Source: Ridgeia piscesae (lineage: Eukaryota > Annelida > Polychaeta > Sabellida > Siboglinidae). Taken from it: 64,000 nt of DNA. Shown here piece after piece: positions 23,266-37,771 of this stretch. The notes below the pieces were generated by a model. It was not told the DNA's origin, did no database searches, and worked only from the letters and a program-made list of their open reading frames with translations. The translations under genes and the position numbers were made by a program. The DNA is taken from the NCBI GenBank assembly GCA_025642075.2, contig JAODUO010000060.1, positions 350,001-414,000 of the forward strand, read 5' to 3'. Every line of letters starts with the position of its first letter. The first letter of the stretch is position 1.

Positions 23266-23538
23266 GTACTGCGACAGTCGAAGGACAAGGCGACGCAGCA
23301 CTCGGCTCCCATCCCAGACGTGCTCAACCTGGATGACGTTCTGTCCTACTACGTCAGTAAAGGCAGCCTCTTCCGGTGTCGCCACTGCAACATCCTGTTC
23401 TTCGAGCGAGGCATGTACTTCCTGCACTCGTCGCTGCACGGCGCCAGCAGTCCGTGGCAGTGCAGCATCTGCCACACGGAGTGCTCGGACAAAAACGAGT
23501 TCACGCTGCACTTCGTCAACCAACAGCACAGCGCCTGA
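23266..23538 (+). CDS. Zinc-finger protein, terminal exon (C-terminal finger pair)
   Basis: Follows acceptor CCCAG in phase 0 and ends TGA at 23536-23538. It encodes a short linker and two fingers that finish the protein: finger 6 (Cys458, Cys461, His474, His478) and finger 7 (Cys486, Cys489, His502, His508, with x5 between the histidines). The residues LFRCRHCNILFFERGMYFLH and the wide final histidine spacing are the mark of the C-terminal pair in Ikaros, Pegasus and Hunchback proteins, where it mediates homo- and heterodimerisation. As in those families it lies at the very C terminus and is encoded by one exon. No clear AATAAA follows nearby; ATTAAA occurs at about 24204. Confidence 0.9.
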   Translation, partial: VLRQSKDKATQHSAPIPDVLNLDDVLSYYVSKGSLFRCRHCNILFFERGMYFLHSSLHGASSPWQCSICHTECSDKNEFTLHFVNQQHSA

Positions 23539-23738
23539 AGGTGGCGTGTGACTCGGCTGATCGCAAGGCGGCGCCACTGTAATCGAATTCGGCGCCATGA
23601 TTTTATCGCGTGCGTAGCATCGGTTAGGGAGGGTTGGTAAATATTAAAAATCCAACAGTAGCAAATGATTAGTGGTGGTGACACCTACACGTGTTATGTT
23701 ATTAACAAGAAGGCAAAAATTATTATTATTATTATATT

Positions 23739-23953
23739 ATAGTTATGTTATATTATATAATTATTATATTATATTATATTATATTGTACTGTACTGTACT
23801 GTACTGTACTGTACTGTACGGTACGGTACGGCAGGGCAGGGCAGGGCAGGGCAGGGCAGGGCAGGGCAGGGCAGGGCAGGGCAGGGCAGGGCAGGGCATG
23901 GCATGGCATGGCATGGCATGGCATGGCATTGCATTGTATTGTATTATATTACT
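23739..23953. repeat. Pentanucleotide array with stepwise changing unit
   Basis: After a TTA-rich start, perfect pentamers run TTATA, TTGTA, CTGTA (six), CGGTA (two), CGGCA, GGGCA (about thirteen), TGGCA (six), TTGCA, TTGTA (two), TTATA. Each block differs from its neighbour by one base. It lies 200 bases after the zinc-finger stop codon, probably in the 3' UTR. Confidence 0.95.
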
Positions 23954-24879
23954 GCATCCAATATTGAAGACGTCAATACATTGCAATTGTATCTGTCTTT
24001 AGGTGTCTGAGTTACTGAAATAATTACAGGGTTTATTACAAACACAGCGTCCGAATTCTTTCTTTTGAAAATAATCCTTAAAACATATTACACGCCAGTA
24101 AATGTGAACCTGTTTATTATAGAGAAACACACGTTTATGGGCGCAGCTGAAAATGTTCTAGGCCAAAATATATCAACATTATGTGTTCACTGTGATGTAT
24201 TAAACTCTTATTTTCAAAACAATTATTCCAGCTGGGTCCCTTACCCACCCTCGTTACTATTATTGAAATGTTTTACATTTACAAAGCCCCTTAACTGACT
24301 CGTGTTCGGCTTCGTGAACTCGCTACGGAGACAGCCTCGTTGATAAGACGTAGTTTTATTACTCGATTACAGACATTTGGAATAATTCACATGTCTATCT
24401 ATGTGTATAATAATTATTCATATTTATAATTTATCGTATGTCTGTTTTAACTAAATGAAGTTACAATTGATTTCTATGCAACATAAAACAGTAGGAGATG
24501 ACACAAAATGCGGTGCGCTGCCCAGTGACTAATTAGTTTAATTTTGATTTTTTTGAATGTGCGACTTGTTTGAATATAGTTGAAATATACACCAATTTCG
24601 ATAGTATAGTTTTACCTGACATACAATTATTTGCACTACATTTTCGTTCCTGGTTGACGTGAGAGACCATCATGACGTTACTCCACTCCACTTTTACGTC
24701 AGAGTCGCCTATCGAGTAACACAACCATAATGTACATATATTCCAAGCAATTATAAGTGGTGATAATGCGCTGCGATCTTCCTGCGCCTGGATAATCGAT
24801 ATATCGCTTGCAATGCAGGCGTAAGACCGCGGGTAATGTCCGTCCGTCATTGCTGAATGAGTCCCTATGAACATAGCGG
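23954..24879. other. Convergent intergenic space, left part
   Basis: No gene recognised. The 3' end of the zinc-finger transcript should lie in or near here. Confidence 0.4.
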
Positions 24880-25430
24880 TTTTAGTCCTTTAGTCCAGTG
24901 GACTTATGACATCACTCTAAGTCCGCCATTAGCTACTATATCTCAGAAACCGTTCAGGGTCAATTTTTTCAAATTTGGCGTCGACGTATCTCGGGACACT
25001 GCTACTATGCACAATATCTTATTGGATCGTTCTGAAGGCCCCAAATTTGATGCCGGTTGGGATGGGTTTGGGGTTTCTGCAACACGTGATTGTTTTTCAA
25101 GGGCTTAGACGTATTATTGAAACTGCCAATTCTGAACGTGCGTTTGTATTTAATATTCGAACTCTGGTTAGGATTAAAACATAAATGTATTGTTTTCGAG
25201 TGTTTTTATTGTGTATTTAATATACCGTTTTTATATTATTTTTAGTCCTTTGTGTTTAAGGTCCATTGTTGAACTTATGGCATCACTTCGTCCGCCGTTA
25301 GCTCCCATAGCTCAGAAACCGTTGAGGATGTATTGTTTTACATTTGGCGTAGGCGTATCTTAGTGCACTGCTACTAAACACGGGAAATACTTCTTTGATT
25401 GGATCGTTCTGAAGGCCCCAAAACTGGTAA
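24880..25430. repeat. Diverged direct repeat, about 180 bp, two copies 365 bp apart
   Basis: 24880-25050 and 25245-25420 share ACTTATG(A/G)CATCACT, AGTCCGCC-type sequence, TCTCAGAAACCGTT, CGTATCT and TTGGATCGTTCTGAAGGCCC. The tract is a local duplication or two copies of an unknown element. 25430-26540 holds nothing else that I recognise. Confidence 0.7.
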
Positions 25431-26540
25431 AACAACGGTTTTCAAAATTCGTATCGAACCTGTTCTCTAGTTTTTCCACTCACACAATTTGGATGTGCTT
25501 CTGGTCATCTCTTATGGATCACCAAATAAAATGCCAATTAGGTTATTATGGCGAAAAGACTGGACAATGATTACGATTCAGCTAAACATATTTCATTCAC
25601 AATTACACACTCACTATATAAAATTATAGTCCAAATGACTCCAGGGCCTCTTGGTCCATTTTCTTGTCGATCATCTATTGTCTTGATCGATCTGATGAAA
25701 GAACATCAACTATTTGGGATAATGCTGTACAGCGACTAGTTTTGTATTGAGTTTACTGTCATTTCCACAATGCGTTTCTATAGTACAATATAACCGCACA
25801 CGTACACACTGAAAACAAAGACGTTCACTTCCTATATAGTTCTAAACGGTGATTTCGTAGGTACAGATATGCGAAATCGTGTGTTAATTTCTACAATAAC
25901 ATACACAATATTTACACATAACTGGCTAAAGTCGATAATGAACAGACAACAAATATATGTACACCACTAGAAATCCATTCGCAAACAAAATAACATAATA
26001 ACATTATAATGAGAACCACCCCTTTTGGTTAAACGACGAAACCGTCTTGAGGGTGAATCCCATTTGTATAAGCCGACTTTTTAGAAGTAGTTAACACACA
26101 TAGTATGATGTGATCGAATCAGAAAAATTGTCCAAAGAACCTCTAACAGAAAAAAGACAATATTAATAGAGGATGGGAAATATTAACACTTAAAAAGCAT
26201 CCATAAATAACAGTCTAAGTAGGCAGTGATGAATATTGGATGGTATATGTTCCATTCAGTTTGAAATGTGGTGTGCATTTTCAGCCCGACGTTCATCATG
26301 TGATCGAAGTTCAAATGTTGAATGCTGTTTACTATGATCCCGCGTCAACTGATCAGTGAGTATCGACAGTTTTGCCACGAATCCGGGCAGAGCGAAACAT
26401 TGAAGCAAACATATTGTGCACATTCACATATGTGCACACACATTCCAACAAAGCTGAGACCATTAAAAGTAAAGGTCTTGATTGTGTTGACTTTAAATGC
26501 CCCCTTGAAATTACACCTAGGCGATCCCGTTATTTCAGCC

Positions 26541-27130
26541 TGTAATGGGGAACCTTCAGGATCGCCTGGCGGCGCTGATACGCAACTCGGGTATGTGACG
26601 TATTCGCGTTCTTTATGGGCGCGCACGCTGTTTAATTATGTTTCAGTTCATCTTGGAGGTCTTTCAGCAGAGCTAATGCATCCAAGCTGGGGTTCTTCAA
26701 CACACAGCGCCCTCACACGGATGGGATCAAAACTTCAAACAGATACCGTACTAAACGACGAGACGTCCGAGATTGAGCGAGATCTGTGCGCGTTTGGTCC
26801 CATCGAGGGGAGTGCCCCAGCTGCGACCTAATAGCTCTGCTTTTATTCTCCAACTACTGTAACTAAAATGTATAACTACAACGTGTGTTAACACATGCTG
26901 GATATAACGAACGAACGAACGAACGAACGAACGAACGAACGAACGAACGAACGAACGAACGAACGAACGAACGAACGAACGAACGAACGAACGAACGAAC
27001 GAACGAACGAACGAACGAATGCGGCGTAGCGAGTTAAAGGGACGCTGGCGGTTGAAGGCACGCGGCACGCGGCACGAGTTGCGTAACGGCGCCACCTGGA
27101 TTATTTGTACTGTAGGTTCCCCATCATTGC
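26541..27130. mobile_element. MITE-like element with inverted ends
   Basis: The left end GTAATGGGGAACCTTCAGGA with GGCGGCGCTGATACGCAACT is matched in inverse orientation at 27076-27130 (GAGTTGCGTAACGGCGCC ... GGTTCCCCATCATTGC). The same core occurs in the hairpin at 10335-10417. The interior contains a (GAAC)n tract and no transposase. The exact terminal bases and target duplication are uncertain. Confidence 0.6.
26906..27019. repeat. (CGAA)n microsatellite
   Basis: About 28 perfect tetramers inside the MITE-like element. Confidence 0.97.
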
Positions 27131-27182
27131 TATAAAAAATATGGTGTATTTACACTTGGACAGTGCTGGAGTTTCCTCGCTC

Positions 27183-27188
27183 TTTATT
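27183..27188 (-). terminator. Candidate Wnt4 polyadenylation signal
   Basis: Minus-strand AATAAA, about 900 bases beyond the Wnt4 stop codon. It would give a 3' UTR of plausible length; other signals cannot be excluded. The interval 27189-28083 shows no coding content and is taken as 3' UTR. Confidence 0.3.
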
Positions 27189-28083
27189 ATGGTGAACGGA
27201 GCCCTTCGCTGTTAATATTGTACAGCAACTGCAGTTGTCTTGGTTTGAGCAATAGAGAAGAATAAACGTCACAAGTTGATCCACAGCGCGGCCATTGTAC
27301 GAGTGGAACACGTGACATGCATGACGTAATAATACACGTGACGCTACAATTAGAGCGAGACCTAAAGAATACATGACGCGAGTAACACACCATGGTACGG
27401 CTAGCTCGAAGGAAGGCACGCAGGCACAGCGGGGAATAAGAATATACCAATGTTAGTAGCGTCTGTAGTCTGAGACCTCGTGAAACATCAGACTTTTGTC
27501 TCCAATGCGTCGCACCAACGGTCTTTGTACCTGCTTCTTTACACGTGTGGGCCCCGCGGAAAATCCAACCTTGCCTCGTGGGGCGCTACGCAACTGATAA
27601 TGTATCGTCAGACATACGCTGCACACCGATGCATATTTTGGGCGATTAGATATCACTGCATCCGTCTCCAGACTGCAGGGGAATACGTCTTTTTGCAACC
27701 ATTTCCTTGCGTTTGCACATGAAACCCAAGGCAGACGTAGGCTCGGTTCAACGAAAGTCTGTCGTGGATCGTCGCGTCCCACACACACACGTTCTTGCTT
27801 TTCAGTCATGCGTAGATCGGGCGACATTCCACCGGTGACTATTTGTAGATCAACCGGACTTGGCGGACACGCTCCTGGCTGCTGCATTCGCCGATGAAAA
27901 TCCGTCACTTCCGAGGGACCTCGTACACCAAACGCGGACGATCCGTTGTCTGTCGCGTTGCGTTGCGTTGCGTTCACACGAGCGACACAACACCCGATAC
28001 GCGCGAGACATCGACACGCGTCTTCTGCGACGTCGCATGCGTACGTATCTGTCACCTTGTCACCTTACACGACACCGACACGC

Positions 28084-28551
28084 TCAGTTGCAGATGTTCT
28101 CCTCCACCTGTCGCTCGCACGTCTGACACTTGACGTAGCAGCACCAGTGGAAGCGACACTGACACCGCTCGATGACGACCCGGGTGTGCGTCGTGAAGTC
28201 CCGGCCGCAGCACATCAGTTCGCACCCGTCCATCGCCCTCGATGTCCGGTTGCATTGTCGGCCGATGGTGCCGAGCGAGCCCGACTTCGGGTCGGGGTCG
28301 CAGAAGTCTGGCGACGCTTGCAGATAGACGAGGTCGGTGTCCGTATGGGGCTTGAAGTAGGCGTGGCGCGGCACCAGGTGGCGCCGGGTGCCGATGCGCC
28401 GCAGCACCACTTCGGTGGCGCCGTCGAACTTCTCCTTCAGTTGCTCGCCGATGCGGCGCAGTGACGGCATGGCGCGCCAGCACGTCTTCAGCTCGCACGA
28501 ACCCGACACGCCGTGACACTTGCACTGCACCACCATGTTACGCGCGATCAC
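28084..28551 (-). CDS. Wnt4: Wnt4, terminal exon
   Basis: Secreted Wnt ligand, C-terminal half. The acceptor TGCGTCTGTTGCAG opens the frame in phase 0 ([15 protein letters not shown]) and it ends TGA at 28086-28084, 155 residues. It contains the Wnt signature CHGVSGSC, whose serine is the palmitoleate acceptor that binds Frizzled, the Wnt4-type [11 protein letters not shown], a CNRTS glycosylation site, and the cysteine-rich C-terminal domain ([24 protein letters not shown]) that ends CN. All expected cysteines of the C-terminal half appear present. Wnt4 is preferred over Wnt5, Wnt11 and Wnt16 because of FDGATEV and [15 protein letters not shown]. The protein acts outside the cell after lipid modification by Porcupine. 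Confidence 0.95.
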   Translation of the reverse strand: MIARNMVVQCKCHGVSGSCELKTCWRAMPSLRRIGEQLKEKFDGATEVVLRRIGTRRHLVPRHAYFKPHTDTDLVYLQASPDFCDPDPKSGSLGTIGRQCNRTSRAMDGCELMCCGRDFTTHTRVVIERCQCRFHWCCYVKCQTCERQVEENICN

Positions 28552-28676
28552 CTGCAACAGACGCACGGGGCGGGTTAGGTGTGTACAGATGCACATATAC
28601 ACCTTCGCTGGAGGGTGACCCTAAAACTTCCATTACAGCGGATATGGGAAAAAACTGTTTAGAAGACAGACGGAAA

Positions 28677-28677
28677 A

Positions 28678-28742
<65 letters not shown>

Positions 28743-28781
28743 TGTGCGTGTGGTGCGTGCGTGCGTGCGTGCGTGCGTGTG
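28677..28781. repeat. (GT)n and (GCGT)n microsatellite
   Basis: Pure TG dinucleotides grade into TGCG tetramers with one GTGTGGT break. It begins about 125 bases upstream of the last Wnt4 exon, on the intron side. Confidence 0.95.
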
Positions 28782-30717
28782 TAATGTATATGTTTATCAC
28801 ACAACATGGCGGAAAGGTTCGCATATGGTGAACACATTGTCACGGCTCATATATTTAGTAATTGTAGCACTTCATTGGCGTCTATATCCCCGTAAATGCA
28901 AGGTGTGAGGCGCAATAAACAATGTCGCAGTGCGTTATCATAAACAGGGAGAAGCTTGTCTAAGCATAGACAGACATAAACATAAATAATAAATACACAG
29001 ATAACACACATTTAACACAAATGTGTGTGTGTAGCACGTCAAAGTTCATAACATCTTTCGTAAACAATCCGGGAAGAACAATCTGAAAAGACCCGCCGGA
29101 CAATGCCAGTGATCATTACCTGATAAAATATTTTCGCGGATTTTTTCCGCCATGTTGTCGTATCACATTAACCGCCAGATGGCGACACAGGCACGACAAC
29201 TCGGACGAAAACGGTAGTCGGATAGATGTCTGGACGGATGAACGAAATGGGGGTGGGGGGGGGGTGTGCTGGTGGAATTTGTCCGCGCCGCATCGCCCTA
29301 AATGTTGCTTATTGCTGTTTTACTTAGGGGGACGAAACAAACATTTCTACGGTACCGACTGCCCTACCATTTCCTCGCAAATATCATCAAAACGACAGTG
29401 TATTCACACGCTTTTGTGTGTACGTGCGTGCGGGCTGTTCACATGTTTTCGCAGCCGTCCAGACTTTTTACTGGAGGGGAGGCAAAGCCATGTCTGTCCC
29501 AACGGAAATTCCTGTTCTGCGAGCAAAGCGTATGATGTAAGACCACAAAAAGGTGCTCATCCGCCATTCTCCTTGCGACCAAAGAGTACCCTTTAAAAAC
29601 AGTATTATGCAGGTTGTCGGAATTTCTGTGAGCACATATGTAGTGTGGAGTGATTAGAAATGATCTTTTCGTGCAGCGTGGCATCAGAGCTGTCAAATTA
29701 CGACAGCTGTCAGTTGGTGCATTTCTGCGTATTAATACAGTTGTCATTTTGCTTGGTAATGTAATCAGGGGCAATCCGTGGGTGGTTCAAGCAGAAATGG
29801 AGAGGTATAAGGTTTGAAAGAAGTTTGTGGGAGCCTGATGTATTAAAAGTTCACAAATTGTTCACAGAACTTCTGTCTATGGAGGGTAAATATGCTGTGA
29901 AATTGTCAATAACAGATATCATCAAGATTAGTAGGAAATGAAGGAAACGTTATAATGGTCGCCTATGGAAGATGCAAATGTGGTCTGACTCCGTATAGTG
30001 CATCATTGGCAAGCTTCGTCTTGGGGCTATATGTAGAAATGGCAAACAATTTTAAACACTATTTACTGTCGTCAACAAGACTGACAAATTGCACTCGGGT
30101 CAATTTACCCTGGTAAACTGGCGCATCTCTAACGGAAACGACGAAAACCACCGAGCTATTCCGATCTATTGTCGACGAATGCTGTCTCCTAACGACGACA
30201 TCCGTCACAAGGCGGCGTCATTAATTGGCGCAATGTATCACTGACACTCGTTGGACAACAGGGCAACTCGCGGCCGCGAGATTTTAAATCACCCCGGCTC
30301 GCGGAAAGCCATCATGTCTCATTGTCTTTGTCGCGCCCTCACGTGGCGACAGATGCGACACTCTGACGTGACGCTGATTTATGTCACATGACTCAATGGA
30401 GGCGGAATAAATAGCGACACTCGCCACCGTTAGGTCGGATCGCAAACCGAACGCGGTACTCGGTCAGACTTCGAATATATGTTGTGCTCGAGCGAACTAA
30501 TAGGTTTGTCCAAAGATTGCGCAGAGCTATAGGAATTCGACTGATGGTTTATCCCGTCTAATTAATGGCACGTTTGTTGATGACTCTGGCCGGGCCTCGG
30601 ATAGAAATGTTTTTCAAAGTTTGCCCAATCGAAGTTTGGAAATGTCTTAGCATGCCAGTTACTGGTAACATGGCTGGTCAGGAGAATGGGCACAATACAT
30701 TCTTTATGGTAACCACG

Positions 30718-30765
30718 CACACATGCATGCACGCACACACGCATGCACGCACACACACACGCACT
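30718..30765. repeat. Short (ACGC/ATGC)n tract
   Basis: Mixed ACGC, ATGC and AC repeats. Confidence 0.85.
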
Positions 30766-33436
30766 ACGATTTACATAAACAAACGGGATTGTTATTCATT
30801 TCTAAGTTCTAACATACACTAACGAAGTTCAGCAATCGTAATTATGATGTCACCAAGTGAATTGCAGAACACTTAAAACGAAACGAGTGCACACAAACGG
30901 GCTAACTAATTAAACAAGGAACAATCCAAATTAGCCAAACGTATACGAGGAAGCATTTTGATAATGTTTTACTTATAATTGGCACGGTCCTGTGACTAAG
31001 TCAGGCATCCTACATCGTATGAATAACGTCGTCTGACTATAAACAGTAATACGTAATTTGGTCACACGACATTTCGTCATTATAGTATTTATATTAATAG
31101 CCTACTATATTAATTGCTATAAAATACGTTATTTAATACTGGTGTGATTGTTCTAATGAAATAATAGAAAACCTAATAGCCTGGATTGTGTGAAAGAAAA
31201 AAAAAAGTTTTATGATCGAACTTCCTCTGACCAAATGTTGTAGAAACGTTGCACAACACAACACGTCTCTTATACGTCTTACTCTGTCACTGATATACGT
31301 GGACGTATCATGGTATATTTTGTAAAACCGAAAATAGTCTGAATCATGCCGAGAGAAATAATATTTATTTCAAACAACAACTAATATAGCCAAATTATGA
31401 TCACACGATATCAATTAACGCACACACATTCGTTTATTTGGGAAACAAATTACACCAGAAATGCCTCGGGCTGGCCGCGGGAATGTCTAGGCCGTGTTAG
31501 CAGATGTAGAATATTTCCACGAAACACTATTACCCTAAGGTGCGGCAACTTCAAAGTCGTAGGCCGGTCGTCATTAATTGCGTATTCCCGCGCCAGACGA
31601 AAAGCACGCTGCGGAATCGGTCATTTTCATAATGGCAAAAACTTGCGCCAAACTGCATTTTAAATTGGTTACGACACCACGCGTTCGTTCACACCTGAAA
31701 TCGTCGACAGATGTTTCGCTTCAGTCGACTACGATTACAGAAGGGGCGAATGCGCTAACGATCCAAGGCCACTCACGAAGCGCGGGCCCCACTCAGACGT
31801 CGCATCTGTTACGTCCTAATTGTCACATTGAAATTACCCGTCATAAAACGCGTAGCGCAAACGACCCGCTAATTAAGCCATAAATAATTTGAATTGCAAA
31901 ATCATATTAAATGCGTTTCGCAGTGTTTCAGCGAATAGGCGGTCGGCTGTGATTGCCCCGTTCAGGAATGTGCTAATAGGAACTCAAATTGAGTCGCCTC
32001 GAAATACCCTGAAATAAGTTAAGTCTGTGTCTAATGCACAAATTAGTAAAACGCGTGTGCGTATCAAACGAATCCAGACAATAGATTTACCCAGTATAAC
32101 TTGGGGTAACACCACCGGTGAAACAAACGGAACAATCAACCCTATAATGTTTGTCTAAACTTGCTACGCTAATGTCATTCACGGTTTATTTTCACATACA
32201 AAGATGTACAGCACTGTTTTGAACAGAGCCTTGTTCACATAGGGTGATAGCCCGTTGAGATATTTTCCTGATCACAAAACAATGATTTCCTGATCAGCTG
32301 TGTGTACACGATATTGTTGATCTTCTGTGATTTACTGTTCACGGAATTACTCGGAGCATTATTACGTCATAACCGACTATGCTCTCGTCATCGCTGGTGA
32401 CGTCGAATTTACGTAGGCCCACTTCAATAAATGAAACGTGCGTCAACTGTTGAACGCCATAATCAGATTTAGTTGCATAAAACAAGACGCACGACCGCGC
32501 TGAATATTTATAGCCAGCTTTTTTCTGCAGATGCCGAAATAACAATACCTAATACGTACCACGTGCCTCCCGACTACGGAATCCGTGATCCGGATATAGA
32601 GGACATAAATGACGCAATACGCGTCTGTGTGTGAGTGCGAATGGTTTGTCAGCTTGTTAGTACAATTTACGTGGGAATGCGCGGAATGTACAGACCACAG
32701 CTCGAGTCATTCATATATGTTTGACTTGGTCTGTTCAAGAAAAATACTCACTGACAAACGTGGCACGATTTACACACAACTCCAGACAGGGCAATAGGTC
32801 AAAGGTCGCTGACGGAATTAGAGGATATTCAGGAAATATGCTGGAAATATACAGGCATAAAATAGGCATTACAAGGAACATATTGATGAATCGTAGACAA
32901 ACAACATGTAGACGCGGCGCTTGCGTCCGTTGGAGTTGTCAAAGGGTTCGGACCTTTAAATAAAACCAGCCAGTTGTCCACAAACTACAGTAAAATATAC
33001 ACCAATAAAGGTTCAGTTATTAAGTGAAATAGAAAGTAGGCACCGAAGGATTTATTAACCTGTTAAATTCCCGTTTTATGGAATATGTCATGTTCTGTAA
33101 ACGACAGCAATAACTATTTAGTAAGGGAAAGTACCATTTTATTTACGCTATATATAGCCTCATTACAATTTTAAAATAAATAAGAGAATTGGGGAATTTT
33201 AGTCATGCGAACCTCTACCAGAAATGTATACGTATCGCTTAGACAAAGACAATCGTCGTAGGCATATTTTTTTTTAGCAGGCAGGCACATATTTCATTTG
33301 CCCCAAATAGATATCGTTAAAAAGTAGCAATTGAAGGTCTAACGAATTATATACGTTGTATGAAATAACTAAACACGATTTCATGAGTTATTGGATGTGG
33401 ACAAAGTCATTGTTATAGTTTGTGGCAAGCCAAATG

Positions 33437-33438
33437 TA

Positions 33439-33522
<84 letters not shown>

Positions 33523-33564
33523 ATAAATAATATATATATATATATATATATATATGTTATATAA

Positions 33565-33599
<35 letters not shown>

Positions 33600-33630
33600 A
33601 ATAATATATATATATACATATATATGTATA

Positions 33631-33682
<52 letters not shown>
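33437..33682. repeat. (TA)n-rich tract
   Basis: TA dinucleotides with scattered TAAATAA, GTGTGT and ATGTAT interruptions. Confidence 0.95.
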
Positions 33683-33684
<2 letters not shown>

Positions 33685-34069
33685 TCTACAGGAAAATAGC
33701 CACAAACTATAACTCAATGTACGCATCCATGTAAACTGACACACACGTCCGACTGAGTCATTTCCAGATGACGAACGCAGAAGACGATGAGTGAGTCTTG
33801 TCAACAACAACAAAAAACGAACCAAACTTGGCGACCGACACCGTTGGTGATGTTCCAAACCTCGGAGTTTCTGATGGAAGACATCCGGACGTCACTAGCT
33901 CCCCTATGCACCAGGCGCTGTGGTTAGTGGGTTTCCCGATTATGTCAGATCCTGGGTTTGACGAATGGGGCTCAGACGTCAACGTCGCCTAACGTCATTT
34001 TCTTTTAATGACAGTCTTTGCTGGTGTTGCATGTGCACGTGCACGTGCATGCATGTATATAGAGATACA

Positions 34070-34136
34070 TACACAAATACACGCACACGCACACACGCAC
34101 GCACGCACGCACACACACACGCACGCACGCACGCAC
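34070..34136. repeat. (CGCA)n microsatellite
   Basis: ACGC tetramers with AC runs. Confidence 0.9.
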
Positions 34137-35237
34137 CTGTATAAGTATTTGGTATTTTGATATGCGACTCCGGCACAAGTGATTACGACATTCTGTAATT
34201 TGTTGATAGCCATTGCACAATGTCAAGGCGAGTATTTCCATCTTACTGTTCTTTACACAAAGCCCATATACATTAGTTAATTCACACTGAAACCCAGCGA
34301 CATAAATAAATGTCACACTCCTAAAAGTCAATATTTCACATTGAGCAAAACATGTAAACAGCAATAACCGCAACACTGAAGTAACGACTCGTTACGTCTC
34401 CTCTCGCCTCCTTGATATACGTTATCGTTGAGCGATGCCAAAGAAGACTGATATATCATATGCGTGCCTTTCTATTCCCGGACACGGGGCGGTCGCCTTA
34501 CACGTCTACATTTTCGGTTCTGTCGCGGAGCACGACCGCGAAGCCAGCGTTATAAACGAGCGCGGCTTCCCGGGCCTTCTGCGCTCGCGACCACGCGACC
34601 ACAGACACCGACTTCAACACGAGGTCACCGATCCACGCCACTGCTCGCGAGCCTCACCGCGGAGAGAGGCACAGGCGACATCGACGAGGAATCCTGCGGT
34701 TGTGACCGCACGTGCACCCCGCTTCGACAGAACTACAGGTGATTGATTGGCCCGAATAAAAGTCAGCAGCCGAGGTGTTCGATCAAAGTCAGCCGGTGGG
34801 AGTTCCGTTCCGTTTGTGGTCTCAAAGCGACATCACCTTCGCCCGCTGAATCACGCAGACGAGCCCTTATTCGTCTTTGTCGTCCGCGACATGGTGCATA
34901 GTACTGCACGCCGTTCGGCGAAGAGTCCAACTGGTTCCACACGGCACGGATCGCACCGTCGAATCTATAACAGATCCATCACGGGCGAAGTGACGGCATC
35001 TTTTAGAAAACCGTACGGACTGAGTGATGGCGTTAAGCAGACGCCACCAGCGGTGTGCTCGCGACGGGAAACAGTGGAACATCACAAGGGTCGAGAGAGC
35101 ATGCCATTCCGGATATCAAACACCAGCTCTGGAAGGTTCTGGAGATGGTTATTTAGTCAGACGTGAGAGGTTCAGTTACGCAACCACAAGCTAGTCAGGA
35201 CTGTAGCCTCGATTATAAGCTGTGCGAGATGTATCAA

Positions 35238-35683
<446 letters not shown>

Positions 35684-35984
35684 TCCACTGAAGGTTACAC
35701 ATTTACCCCCTGAGTGTAATCGTTTTCTGCCCCTGGCATAGACATCAAATAGAAGGGACCAACGGCTTGTTATGTATCTTCCGAAAGACACAGGCAATGT
35801 GACGTGAACGAAATTGCCTAAGTTTCAAACGGCGGCTCGATATAGTCACTAACACACACTACCTGAATATAATATCGTCGAGTTGTTCCCGTTCGAACTA
35901 TACGGCTTTCTGTATATCTCACGAAAGAAACATGCTTCCAGCATCCTTCTCATATGCCACGAACTAGGCGAAACAAGTTGTATT

Positions 35985-36085
35985 CGGTTTCTTCCGAAAC
36001 AGCTGGTTCTTGGGTACGAACCCAGTACCGTCTGGTCACGAGATGACACCAAACCACTAGGTCACTGGGCCAGTTTGTATGTAGG
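35985..36085 (-). mobile_element. tRNA-derived SINE head
   Basis: On the minus strand: an A-box-like TAGTGGTTTGGTGTC and a perfect B box GGGTTCGTACCC, about 25 bases apart as in tRNA promoters. A long body or tail was not delimited. Confidence 0.5.
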
Positions 36086-36535
36086 TAGGCGGCCTACCTC
36101 TCCGAACTCTCGACCTCCCGTGCGTAGGAGGACAAATGGAGGTTGTACACGGTTACCGTGTCCCAGTATGCGCCCTCGCTGCAACCGAATAGTTTTTCCT
36201 GCTACGAGATGATTAACAGTTCCACACCATCTTCAATCTTGATAACACCTAGTTTTTTTGTCAGACTGCCTGCTGTAACATGCCACAATAATTTCCATAA
36301 CACAGGACAAGCCACAATATACATTATAACAGCCCGCGAAGCGTGAAGCAGTTTATCATAGTATACGCTACCGCGCTGTAATATGTAACTCTGCAGGCAG
36401 AGCGGACGCGATGATACTCGACCGCTGAGGTTTGTATGAGTTTTGCGCCGTCACTCAGACGGACAGACGATCAGGCAATCAGACGGACAGACTGACACAC
36501 GGACACACGGACTGACGGGAAAACGGACAGACGGA

Positions 36536-36976
<441 letters not shown>

Positions 36977-37320
36977 CACACACACAGAGAAAAACACACA
37001 AATACAGACAGACAGACAGAAAGACAAACTAGACAGACAACCAAGATAAAAAGAAAGGCATACATTTATAATAATGATAATGATAAAAATATATAGTATA
37101 GAACAATAACAATTTTAAACTTGATTGAACGACATATTAAATTTAAAACCTTGATGCATGAGACTCCTATTTTGAAAACACTTGCATGATCCACTCAAAA
37201 CATTGGTTGAAACAATGTTCTCCTTAGCTTCTAGCAACTAGAACGTAAAGATAACTTGAATGAAACAAGAGGGGTGATTATCAGTTCACAGGGAAAGCAT
37301 CGCCACACCGTGTTTCCTGG

Positions 37321-37321
<1 letters not shown>

Positions 37322-37382
<61 letters not shown>

Positions 37383-37533
37383 CGAGAGAGCGAGAGCGAG
37401 AGAGCGAGAGAGCGAGAGAGCGAGAGAGCGAGAGAGCGAGAGAGCGAGAGAGCGAGAGAGCGAGAGAGCGAGCGAGAGAGCGAGCGAGAGAGCGAGCGAG
37501 AGAGAGGGAGGAAGGGAGGCTGAGGGAGGGAGG

Positions 37534-37576
<43 letters not shown>

Positions 37577-37700
37577 GAGAGAGCGAGAGAGCGAGAGAGC
37601 GAAGGAGCGAGAGAGCGAGAGAGAGAGGGGGGAGGAAGGGAGGGAGGGGAGGGAGGGAGGGAGGGAGGGAGGGAGGAGAGGAGAGAGAGAGAGAGAGAGA

Positions 37701-37771
<71 letters not shown>

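Noticed and set aside
27453..28055. 200-codon minus-strand frame beyond the Wnt4 stop codon
   Set aside because: No domain or homology recognised; it lies in the presumed 3' UTR and includes a run of CGTTG repeats.
34435..35166. Overlapping 92-139-codon frames in GC-rich DNA
   Set aside because: No domain and no splice-site support; open frames are expected in GC-rich sequence.
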